This document shows, piece by piece, positions 9,202-17,011 of a stretch of DNA of 20,003 nt. The notes beneath the pieces were generated by a model. It had not been told where the DNA came from. It worked only from the letters and a program-made list of their open reading frames with translations, and made no database searches. The DNA comes from Saprolegnia diclina VS20 (Eukaryota; Oomycota; Saprolegniomycetes; Saprolegniales; Saprolegniaceae): the NCBI RefSeq assembly GCF_000281045.1, contig NW_008246079.1, positions 327,600-347,602 on the forward strand, written 5' to 3'. Both the position numbers and the translations under genes were made by a program. Position 1 is the stretch's first letter; each line of letters begins with the position of its first letter.

Positions 9202-10449
9202 CTATTGAATCGACACGTACGTGTAGCGACGGTACTTGGCAACGACCGCGTTCACGATCGCCATCATGGCCATGCCGACGATCGTGCCGAGCGCAAACGT
9301 GAGCGCATGCGACTGGTCACCAGCAGCATTCGTCGTAAGTTGCGTCTTCACCGGCGCCGACCGCAGCGCCGCGACCACAAAGCTACGCGGCGGCATGTCC
9401 TTCGAGTGACCCGTCGCGGCGAGAAGATCGTCCGTGATGTTGACAAACCAGTCGCCAAAGGTGACGGGAATCGACTTGCGCAGGCCGGCGTCGGCAAAGT
9501 CGAGCGACCCGACGTCGACGACGCGGAGCACTTGGTTCTGCGTCGCCTTGACATACAGCTTGCGCTGGACATGATCACGCACGACACTAAACTGCGTGGA
9601 CCCGCCATTGTGCAAGGCGGCGGCGGGGATTGTGACCGTGTCGATGAGGTGCAGCGCCGCCGAGATGCTCGCTTGCTCGGGTGTCGACGCATTGTAGCTC
9701 GTCGCTGCCAAGTACGGCTGTGCCACGACGTCGTTGAGCAACGAGAGGCGGAGGAAGCGCGACTCGGAGTCGTACCCGCCCGGGAGGCTGGCGTTTCTCT
9801 TGTCGATGCTTGCCAGCGAGGCGAGGTGTGTCGGCAGCGGCGGCGCGTTGGTCATGACCCCGTTCGGGTTGTCATGCATATGCACCATGCCGTCAATGAA
9901 TTCAATCACGAGGCTCTGACCCGCCGCATCGTGCACGGCAATGTGCAGCGGCAGCGACTGGAACCCCGAGTCGGTGCCCAGAAGCTTGGACACGCCCGGG
10001 TGCGGCTCGGCGATTTGCACCTTGGTCAAGCCGGACTTGACGTCGGCGACGGTTGCGTAGTTGCCCAAAATGTACGTAATGACCGACGTCACGACAGGCC
10101 GCACGTCCGTTGTATTGGGCGTCGGGTACGTGGTGCCGACGAGGTACAGCCACGCCGCCGAGAGCCCGGCCTCATTGAGCCCGTCCGTGGCGACGTTGAG
10201 GCTGAGCATGTTGAGGCCGACAAAGCCGTACCGGTTGCGCCAGCCATAGTCGGCGCACGACGCGCAGTCTTTTGCCAGCGGCTCTTCAATGAGCGTCGCG
10301 CGCGGTACGATCTCGAGCGTGCTTTGCAGATCCAAGTTGAAGTCCATCGTCCGCGCCGAGACGACGACACCGTCCGTATGCAGCCGAAAGTCGCTGCAGC
10401 TCAGCGCTACGAGCGGCAGGAGCAAAAGATGAAGAAGCCGCGCTCGCAT
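9202..10449 (-). CDS. Linear amide C-N hydrolase (C59 type), paralog 3
   Basis: 415 aa from the first ATG (10449). The signal peptide MRARLLHLLLLPLVALS ends at Cys18 (CSDF), the predicted N-terminal nucleophile. Arg33 and Asp36 are in SARTMDF. GLNEAGLSAAWLYL, DNPNGVMTNAPPL and SRFLRLSLLN carry the further family motifs, and KDCASC gives the shared CxxC. A hydrophobic segment (HALTFALGTIVGMAMM and onward) near the C-terminus plus the tail KYRRYTYVSIQ predict a single-pass type I membrane protein. It resembles paralog 2 more than paralog 1 through most of its length. It is the most upstream member of the tandem array, and an LTR retroelement lies 300 bp upstream. The in-frame extension before 10449 has no ATG. 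Confidence 0.92.
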   Translation of the reverse strand: MRARLLHLLLLPLVALSCSDFRLHTDGVVVSARTMDFNLDLQSTLEIVPRATLIEEPLAKDCASCADYGWRNRYGFVGLNMLSLNVATDGLNEAGLSAAWLYLVGTTYPTPNTTDVRPVVTSVITYILGNYATVADVKSGLTKVQIAEPHPGVSKLLGTDSGFQSLPLHIAVHDAAGQSLVIEFIDGMVHMHDNPNGVMTNAPPLPTHLASLASIDKRNASLPGGYDSESRFLRLSLLNDVVAQPYLAATSYNASTPEQASISAALHLIDTVTIPAAALHNGGSTQFSVVRDHVQRKLYVKATQNQVLRVVDVGSLDFADAGLRKSIPVTFGDWFVNITDDLLAATGHSKDMPPRSFVVAALRSAPVKTQLTTNAAGDQSHALTFALGTIVGMAMMAIVNAVVAKYRRYTYVSIQ

Positions 10450-10748
10450 GAGAGGCCGGGCGATGAAAAGGCAAAGTGACTTCACAGCGCAACAACGGTG
10501 CAAGTGATGAGTTCACGCGCGAGTTACGCCGTCATCGGAATGACGTGGCGCATTACGCTGCCGTCATCACACCCACCTGGTCCGACTTCAATACTGTGGA
10601 AGAGTTGGAGATGACAAAAATGAAATCCGGCTCCGTCTACTCCGACGTCAACAGCAAGTAGTCGCAGAGACGTCAAGACGACTTGCACACGTGCCCACAA
10701 AGCGTCGGGTCGCGTCAAGGGATTAACCTACTGGTAGGAGGGTAGTGG
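10450..10748. other. Intergenic between paralog 3 and the LTR element
   Basis: No gene is seen. It is probably the promoter of paralog 3. A short plus-strand frame of about 60 codons ends at 10661 but begins at a non-ATG codon and shows no motif. A TGACGTGGC motif near 10540 resembles a bZIP site, on weak grounds. Confidence 0.5.
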
Positions 10749-10753
10749 GCAGG
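10749..10753. other. Target-site duplication, left copy
   Basis: GCAGG immediately precedes the first LTR and is matched exactly by GCAGG after the second LTR. Confidence 0.9.
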
Positions 10754-11018
10754 TGTGACCGCTTCCGCCACGAAGACAACGCCAGACAAAGGGAGGCCGT
10801 ACTCCCAAACACCGGCGTGTGTACTACGAGGCAAATAGGGAAGTGGCAGCTAAGCTACGTCTACTGGCTGCTGCCAAAGCTTGTACAGTCTCACATCAAC
10901 GGGCTTCTCCCGTAGGACTAAACATGCAAACACACATCGCCTTGTCCCGGCCTAGTGGTGTTGACGTGGGCTAGGCTCACACCCAGTGCCCCACCACTGC
11001 ATGCGACCAACGGTCACA
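10754..11018 (-). repeat. LTR (3' LTR in element orientation)
   Basis: 265 bp with termini TGTGACCG/CGGTCACA. It matches the other LTR except for three substitutions and an additional 10 bp near 10850 (CTAAGCTACG). Confidence 0.93.
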
Positions 11019-11056
11019 CAACCCACTTTCAATGGAGACTTGACTATCGTCAAGCT

Positions 11057-11118
11057 CCATCTTGGCACACGCCATCTTGGCACCAGCCATCTTGGCACAC
11101 GCCATCTTTAGGCACATG
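11057..11118. repeat. 15-bp minisatellite inside the LTR element
   Basis: Three 15-bp units of the form CCATCTTGGCACACG (the middle one ending CCAG) start at 11057, 11072 and 11087. A diverged fourth unit starts at 11102. On the minus strand the unit reads as a repeated pentapeptide (DGVCQ/DGWCQ) within a short open frame. It is probably expansion in the non-coding interior. Confidence 0.8.
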
Positions 11119-11563
11119 CCTTTTCGACAGAGGCACAAGCCTTCTTCTGATCACCGATCGATACAAACCGAATCCCCGTAGCCGGACCCGACAGACCGCA
11201 GTCCATCGGTGTGCAGCCCCCATAGCCGACGTCGTGTCGATGCCATGACGGTTCTTCAATCGACATCAATCTTCCCAGAGGTCGCGACAAAGAGTACCGA
11301 GAATCGCGGATCTTCTCAATGCCTAGAGAATGCTAGGACGGCCCGGAGAGTCGCCGTCAGCTCAATCCATCGCACCATACCTCTGACCTCCTGTGTGGTT
11401 GCCATCACAGGATAGCTACACTTCACTGGGAGACGGCTATCACAAGATAGCTTGCCATCACAGGACGGCCGACTCAGGCTCTACAAAGAACCTCTTTCTC
11501 ATGACATCACAAGTCATACATGTTGTGGACGTAAGACAATCTTACTGGGACTGGCTAGAACAT

Positions 11564-11880
11564 TCAAATGTCCGCCTTCTCGGGCGTCTTCCGAGGCTTG
11601 ATCCAGTTGCGCTTCACAGCCTCCTTCTTCTGAGCACTCGTCGCCTTGGCACAATCGCGTAGCGTGTGCTTTTCGTCGCCGCAGTGCCAACATGCACGCT
11701 TGGCCTTCTGTTCCTTCTTGGACTTGCCGGGCTCCTCATCGTGATCCGGCGTCTTCAAGACCTCGGTCTTCAAGACCTCGGCCTTCAATACGTGACCATG
11801 AGTACGCCGCCATTTGCTGCCGCATCGCGGACATCATCGACGTCTCCTTGTCGTCTCGCTTGGTCGCCACCGTTTGTCAT
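11564..11880 (-). pseudogene. Degenerate Gag remnant with CCHC zinc knuckle
   Basis: An ATG at 11880 opens a frame of about 31 codons (MTNGGDQARRQ...) that ends in a stop near 11785. In another frame, ending at 11564, lies a Lys-rich segment with CWHCGDEKHTLRDC (11692-11651). This is a C-x2-C-x4-H-x4-C knuckle typical of retroelement nucleocapsid. The two pieces are out of frame and most of Gag is missing between them. Just before the knuckle segment, the DNA repeats a TTGAAGACCGAGGTC-like unit. It fixes the element orientation but is probably not functional. Confidence 0.75.
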
Positions 11881-11926
11881 CTTGGTACGGTGCTGATAAA
11901 AGATCTTGGTCAACTAAAGTCGACTT

Positions 11927-12181
11927 TGTGACCGCTTCCGCCACGAAGACAACGCCAGACAAAGGGAGGCCGTACTCCCAAACACCAGCGTGTGTACTAC
12001 GAGGCAAATAGGAAAGTGACAGTCTACTGGCTGCTGCCAAAGCTTGTACAGTCTCACATCAACGGGCTTCTCCCGTAGGACTAAACATGCAAACACACAT
12101 CGCCTTGTCCCGGCCTAGTGGTGTTGACGTGGGCTAGGCTCACACCCAGTGCCCCACCACTGCATGCGACCAACGGTCACA
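11927..12181 (-). repeat. LTR (5' LTR in element orientation)
   Basis: 255 bp with termini TGTGACCG/CGGTCACA. The short Gag-like frame starts 47 bp inside this LTR on the minus strand, as expected for a 5' LTR. Confidence 0.93.
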
Positions 12182-12186
12182 GCAGG
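12182..12186. other. Target-site duplication, right copy
   Basis: GCAGG directly follows the second LTR and is identical to the left copy. It lies about 250 bp upstream of the EXO1-like start codon, so the insertion sits in that gene's upstream region. Confidence 0.9.
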
Positions 12187-12436
12187 CGCCATAGACAGGT
12201 CGTCCACGGTGGTCGGCGGGTCCTCGCGCCACGCGCGCGCTGCTGTCTCCCAGCTTCAAGACGACAAGTGCTCTCAAGCTACATCTACTATTTGCGCTGC
12301 ATGCAAGGTGGCGGCCTCGTTTGGGCTTGAACCTGAGCGCGCCATCGTGCCTGTTATATGTGGCATGTGCCATATGGTGCCATATATAGTGTCCCTAATT
12401 TTGGCACATTTGCGTGTGAAAGGCCACCACGGCAGG

Positions 12437-13891
12437 ATGGGGGTCGCCGACCTGCTTCCGAAGCTCAAGAGCATCATCTCCATGACGCACATTAGCAAGT
12501 ACCTGCCTGGGCCATGGCCATAACAAGCTCAGCTCGGCGTAGGTACCGTGGGAAGCGCGCAGCCATCGACGCCTCGGGCTGGCTGTACAAAGGCGCGTAC
12601 ACGTGCGTGGTCGAGCTCGGCCTCGGCACGCTCGAGAGCGATCCCATCGGCGAGTACACTGAAGGCGAGGCAACAGCGCCGTACATTAGCTACTGCCTCG
12701 CGCGTCTCGATCTGCTGCTGGAGCACGACATCACGCCGACCTTTGTCTTTGACGGTGCGACTGTGCCGGCAAAAGCGGCGACGAACCAGAAGCGCCGCGC
12801 GTACGTCGTACCTTCTTGACGCCTCTCACGCCCTTGTAGCGACCGCGAGGCATATCGAAACCAAGGTATCGAGCTCCACGCCGCCGGCAACTCGGGCGTA
12901 CGTCGTGTGGCGCTGCTCTGGGTTGTGAGTGCGAGCAATAGAAGAGCTTCTCGGCGTTCTGCAGGTCGCTTCACGTGACGCGGGCCATGGCGCGCAAGCT
13001 CTTTGTGACGCTGCGAGCCAAGCACCCGAGTGTACGCTGCCTTGTCGCGCCGTACGAGGCCGACGCGCAGCTCGCGTTGCTCTCGAAAGAGAAGCTCGTC
13101 GACGTCGTCTTCTCGGAAGACAGCGACTGCATTCCGTACGGCTGCAAGACGGTAGAGCCGCCATCCATGAACGCGTCGCCACCGACGAACATATGTGCTG
13201 CGTAGGTCTTCTTCAAGCTTGAGAACACGGGATATGGGGAAGAGTTTCGCCGGCGGTACTTGGGCGCCAACGAAGACATTACTTTCACGGGCTGGAGCGA
13301 ATTCATGGTACCTGCGATGCTTGTAGTCCATTATTGTCGTCATAATTGTGTCTAGTTTGTGCAATTTTGCATTCTATCGGGCTGTGACTATTGCCCGACA
13401 CTCAAGGGCGTCGGGCCCGCCGCAGCCCACGCCCTTGTGGCGGCCCACCGAACACCGACGCGGGTATACCTAGGAGGACAAGAACGTCAGGTGTGATGCG
13501 GTTGCTAGATCCTTGCGGCGCTGGAAGCAACGTACAAGGACTTTTCGCCGTCCTTTCGGCAATCGTACCTCGAGGCCATCCTCACGTTTCGCCATCATTT
13601 GGTGTTTGACGAGACGCGACAAGTACGCCCTCGCCCGTCCCGGACTGCTTCGTATGCATTGCGTAGAAGTGCCGCATGCTCAACCCGCTGAGCGTCTCGA
13701 CCGAGGTGCTGGCTCTTCATGGCGGAAGCCTCTCGTGTCTTGGCCGCGTCGACCTGCCCGATGCGGTTGTCGTTGGAGTTGCCAACGGCGCCTTGAACCC
13801 CAACACGCACACGCCCGAGCCCGTCGATCCTCGCAAACGACGTAGCGTGGACGGCGAAGCACCGGCGTCCAAGCGGGCCCGCGCGGTGTAG
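12437..13891 (+). CDS. EXO1-like 5' exonuclease/flap nuclease (XPG/Rad2 family), eight exons
   Basis: Exons: 12437-12498, 12543-12800, 12840-12897, 12942-13151, 13206-13307, 13356-13463, 13509-13622, 13667-13891. All seven introns are GT-AG, 39-54 nt, mostly GTA... and ...TAG. Splicing yields 378 aa. It begins [10 protein letters not shown], the Met-Gly start of the Rad2 N-domain. D30 lies in [12 protein letters not shown], which is EXO1's WLxKG rather than FEN1's pattern. D91 is in [12 protein letters not shown]165/D167 in [12 protein letters not shown]186/D188 in SEDSD, and D241 in [15 protein letters not shown], which opens the helix-hairpin-helix. The metal-binding acidic set is thus complete. 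The tail has two basic clusters, PRKRR and SKRAR, forming a likely bipartite nuclear signal. The protein ends there, without the long mismatch-repair-binding tail of typical EXO1. Predicted role: nuclear DNA repair and recombination nuclease. Unspliced, the locus looks broken, which is an artefact of the introns. Confidence 0.88.
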
Positions 13892-13960
13892 TGCTAGCAG
13901 TTAAATGATGCAAGTGATTACATGGGTGTTGCTTCATATTACAGGATCGACGGTATTGCA

Positions 13961-14308
13961 CTAGGAACAGTTGGCGCATGGCCGCGCCTCGTCTTCTTTA
14001 GCCGCCAAGGCTGGCCTTCGAGATGGCAATGGCGTCACTTGGGTCGCGCTCATGACGGCGCCGAGGGCGTGGATCATCATGTCGCCAGCGTCGACGCCGC
14101 CCCGACGCGTGGCACGCCGACCGGGCGGAAACGTGGCAAGCGCGGGGATGTGCTGGAGCAGCGCCAGCGTCGCATGCATCGAGTCGGTGAGGCCCTTCTT
14201 GGCGGGCGGGAGCGTCTCGAGCGCGCGCTTGCGCTTCATGACGGGCTTGGCGTACGGCGTCGTCATGGCAGGCGTCGTCGTCGGCGCTGTCGTCGGGTAC
14301 GAAGACAT
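13961..14308 (-). CDS. Small hypothetical protein with basic motif
   Basis: 115 aa from an ATG at 14308. It is not recognised. The N-terminus is Thr/Pro-rich (MSSYPTTAPTTTPAMTTP), followed by KPVMKRKRALETLPPAKK, a plausible nuclear localisation signal, then an amphipathic region (SMHATLALLQHIPAL) and DMMIHALGAVMSATQ. Codon third positions are strongly GC for the first 90 codons or so, like real genes here, then less so. A 43-nt segment starting GTGACG and ending CTAAAG may be an intron, giving an alternative short C-terminus. The gene is tail-to-tail with the EXO1-like gene, with 69 bp between stop codons. Confidence 0.5.
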   Translation of the reverse strand: MSSYPTTAPTTTPAMTTPYAKPVMKRKRALETLPPAKKGLTDSMHATLALLQHIPALATFPPGRRATRRGGVDAGDMMIHALGAVMSATQVTPLPSRRPALAAKEDEARPCANCS

Positions 14309-15376
14309 GGCTTGCGTGGTCGTTCGTCGTCGGCAGACTCTGCCGTGGCACGAAGAATAATGAGACTGCTGCCATCGAACTTTACTCTCTCGCACTAAAC
14401 TCAATCCCATACTTGGGTCTCAATGCACACTCCTTCGATTTTTAATTTTAGTCTTTGTATGCATACGCTGAAACTCAAGCTCAATATAGCGCCGCCATCG
14501 GCTGCGCCAGAGAATGCAAGACAGGGTGAGTAACATCGACGTTGAAGCGTAACGGGGCGGCGCCGCTGGCGACTGGCCGACTGGGCTCGGCAGCAGCGTC
14601 GCCAGCGTTCGACCACTGCCCCGTTCCTGCCTCCTGGCAAGAAGGCAGCTGCGGGCCATCGCGCCGAGCGGTCGCCGCCATCGCGCCGCCTGCGGACTGC
14701 AGCACCATTCGCGCAGCACCCCAACAAGCGCGGTGGCGCTGGGACACATGCGCAGTACCCAGAGGTAGCACTCGTGGCACCGACATACAGCAGGCGAATG
14801 CGAACGTCACGCGCCATGCTACCACCGAGCTTCTCACCGAGCTCCGAAGGTGAGCTGAACGTCATCGCCGCAGTCCCACTCATGAGCACAAGATGACACT
14901 GTGGCAACCCACTTCAGTTCGTCGTCTTGGCCACGATCGTGCCACCTTGGACCGTATCGACCTTGGCCCACACGGTCGCAAGCAGCAGCATCTCGTCCCT
15001 TCAACTAGTTCAGAGCAACCAAGCCTGGACGCGCGTCGACCGTTCGCGGTTGATCGATGAGCGCGTTGGCCAACGTGTCATAGCAGCGACAAGGCCGCAA
15101 TGGGCAGCGACACGCGTCAATGAGCCATTCACAGCGACAACCAGCTCCGTCCATTCTCCATGTAGTAGCTGAATGGCCGGCCCTTACTCGTCTGCCGCAC
15201 AACCTCGTCGCTCTGCTGTCCTCCAAGATACGACATGTGCGCTGCTGCAGCGTCTCGTGCCGATAGCTTTGGCTGCATCTCGCTGGCAGTTGCGCTCGCA
15301 TCTCACGGCCGCAACGCGCGTTGAAGGCAAGATGCACACAAATATGACGCTATTCAGCAGCTACCACGAGCTCACT
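14309..15376. other. About 1.1 kb without a confident gene
   Basis: Between 14481 and 14883 the minus strand has an ATG (14883) followed by a protein-like segment of about 42 codons, and later a frame ending at a stop at 14481 with plausible composition. No GT-AG intron of the size usual here joins them cleanly. The plus strand is also open across 14542-14853. From 14900 to 15376 I see nothing recognisable; the last part should be the 3' flank of the GH5-like gene. Confidence 0.45.
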
Positions 15377-17011
15377 CTAGAACCAGCAGTACGCCAGAGC
15401 AACACCAACAAAGGGCAGTAAGGACGGTGCGAGCGCCTTGGCCACATTGCTGTCGGGCGGCCCCGGGTACGCATCGCCGTAGCACGGGATCGGCGTGCTC
15501 TTCATCGCACTCAGCGCGTGCAGAAGCTCGTCGTTCGCAGCCTGCCACGAGTTCGTCTTCATGAGACCAAACCGTGTCTTGCCGATAATCGTCTTGCCGG
15601 CCGGCGGCGCCTCGAGGTACATCTCCGTGTCCGGGTTGAGGTTGGCGTAAAAGCCGCCGCTGGTGTTTTGCACAAGAAACTGCAACATCGCATCGAACGC
15701 TGCCGACTGCTGCGGCTGCAGGGTCGGCTCGTACACGGCCGAGAAGCCGCTGAACACGATCGGGTGCTTGGCTTCGGCGACGACGCCGCCAAGCGCCGAC
15801 TGCAGCATCGCGGCGACGTTGGCCTGGAGCTCGGGCACCGCCATCGGGACGTACGATGCGCACGCGTACTTGGACTTTTGGCACGAGAGCGCGCGTTTCG
15901 TGTTGGCGACCAGCGCGCCGTTCAAGAAGACCGAGCACGTCGTGTCTTCTTTGGTGGACGTACTCGGGAGGTTGGCGCCGCAGCCCGCGGCCTTGGCATA
16001 GAGGTACGCTTGCGGTAGCATGCCGTGCACATGGGCGTGTGGCGCGTAGACGACGTTGGTGGCACCTTCGAGCGGCCGGCTCGTCGCGTTCTGGAAGTTG
16101 CCGCCGTCCCAGAACGGAAAGGTTTCGTTGGCGCGCGACGGTACACTGAACGACTCGCCGCTCGCCGAGCTCGCGCCGGTCGTCAAGACGAGCCACTGCG
16201 GACAGAGCGCGTTGACTTTGGCTGCAATCACCTGCGCGGCCGACGCCCAGTCCGAGACGCTGCGCGCGTCGTTGGCCGATTTCGCCCACGTGACGTCGGT
16301 CATGGCGTTCTTGAGGTCGAGGCCGAGTACGTTCCAGTACGTGGCCTTGCAGTAGTTGGTCGCGAGCACGACCGCCGCCTTGTACGCGAGCGTCTCTTCG
16401 ACCGTCGACGGCTTGGGGTAGTACCAGTACGCATCGGTCGCAAAGTTGTCGACGAGGTCGTGGATGTCGAGGACGATGCCGATGCGGTACTTTTGGAAGG
16501 CGCCAATGAGCCGCGCGACAAAGTCGGACGTCCGAGGTTCAAAGCCCGGCGGGTACAAGGCGATCTCCTTGTTCTCGCGGTGCACGTACGTGATCTTGGG
16601 CGGCGTGTCCTTGACGACCGCGTCGGCCGTGAGCGGGAAGCGCACGACGTTGATCGAGGCGTTGGTCATCAACTGCATCATGGCGGCGAGCGACGTGCCC
16701 TTGATGCCCGAGTCGATCTGCGTGAGGTTGGCGCCCCAGAGACCCATGGGCACGCCTTGGTTCGGTAACTCCATGCCGCTCCACGTGACACCTTTGATGA
16801 AGAGCTCCGTCTTGGTCAACGGGTTGGCCGGGTCGACAGCAAAGATCTTGTTGCCCTCCGCAACGTAGTTGGTGTGGCGGCAGACTACAGTTGGGTGAGA
16901 TGGAGCACAGCTAGAGTGGAGGAGCGTACCACGAAAGGTCTGGCTCGTGGTCGGCTGCTGGGCCATGGCCAGCCCCAGCAGCGCAGTGGCGGCGACGAGC
17001 GTGGTCTGCAT
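15377..17011 (-). CDS. GH5 cellulase-like secreted protein lacking both catalytic glutamates, GPI-anchored (copy 1)
   Basis: 544 aa, intronless, starting at ATG 17011, which opens a clear signal peptide (MQTTLVAATALLGLAMAQQ). Glycoside hydrolase family 5 features appear in order: FIKGVTWSGMELPNQGVPMGLW (70-92), VVRFPLT with R124, GIVLDIHD with H184, WNVLGLDLKNAMTDVTWA (226-243), VYAPHAHVHGM with H325, KHPIVFSGFSA (416-425) and GGFYANLNPDTE (452-463). At the acid/base position the usual NEP is N235-A236-M237. At the nucleophile position the usual GEFG is S421-G422-F423-S424. Both catalytic glutamates are therefore absent, and glycosidase activity is not expected. The tail PPDSNVAKALAPSLLPF plus a hydrophobic end fits a GPI-attachment signal. 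The frame stays open 182 codons upstream of the start, but the signal peptide fixes the start. A ligand-binding, structural or effector-like wall role is inference. Confidence 0.9.
   Translation of the reverse strand: MQTTLVAATALLGLAMAQQPTTSQTFRGTLLHSSCAPSHPTVVCRHTNYVAEGNKIFAVDPANPLTKTELFIKGVTWSGMELPNQGVPMGLWGANLTQIDSGIKGTSLAAMMQLMTNASINVVRFPLTADAVVKDTPPKITYVHRENKEIALYPPGFEPRTSDFVARLIGAFQKYRIGIVLDIHDLVDNFATDAYWYYPKPSTVEETLAYKAAVVLATNYCKATYWNVLGLDLKNAMTDVTWAKSANDARSVSDWASAAQVIAAKVNALCPQWLVLTTGASSASGESFSVPSRANETFPFWDGGNFQNATSRPLEGATNVVYAPHAHVHGMLPQAYLYAKAAGCGANLPSTSTKEDTTCSVFLNGALVANTKRALSCQKSKYACASYVPMAVPELQANVAAMLQSALGGVVAEAKHPIVFSGFSAVYEPTLQPQQSAAFDAMLQFLVQNTSGGFYANLNPDTEMYLEAPPAGKTIIGKTRFGLMKTNSWQAANDELLHALSAMKSTPIPCYGDAYPGPPDSNVAKALAPSLLPFVGVALAYCWF
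15480..16990 (-). repeat. Arm 1 of large inverted repeat (GH5-like pair)
   Basis: Codons 8-510 of copy 1 match copy 2 at 18493-20003 in opposite orientation, without indels and with very few substitutions by eye. The arms are separated by about 1.5 kb of unrelated sequence. The true arm may extend past the window end. Confidence 0.9.

Larger units (their letters stand above)
10749..12186 (-). mobile_element. Short non-autonomous LTR retrotransposon (TR-GAG/TRIM-like), with target duplication
   Basis: Two direct repeats (10754-11018 and 11927-12181) begin TGTGACCG and end CGGTCACA, which are exact reverse complements in the TG...CA form of LTRs. The 5 bp just outside are GCAGG on both sides (10749-10753 and 12182-12186), a perfect target-site duplication. 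The element is 1428 bp with a 908-bp interior, far too short for a pol gene. The interior holds only a zinc-knuckle Gag fragment on the minus strand, so the element is oriented minus. A purine-rich GAAAGTGGG next to the LTR at 11018 would be the polypurine tract. The LTRs differ by three substitutions and one 10-bp indel, so insertion was recent. No reverse transcriptase, protease or integrase is visible, so mobilisation would depend on another element. Confidence 0.93.

Noticed and set aside
9157-10479. 440-codon plus-strand open frame opposite amide hydrolase paralog 3
   Set aside because: Antisense shadow, Arg/His/Val-rich, starting at the gene's tail; similar shadows lie opposite paralogs 1 and 2 and the GH5-like genes.
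12437-13891. Pseudogene of a Rad2-family nuclease
   Set aside because: The apparent stops and frame changes are all removed by GT-AG introns of uniform small size, and the catalytic residues are intact.
15377-17011. Ordinary active GH5 endoglucanase
   Set aside because: Both catalytic Glu positions are non-acidic (NAM and SGF).
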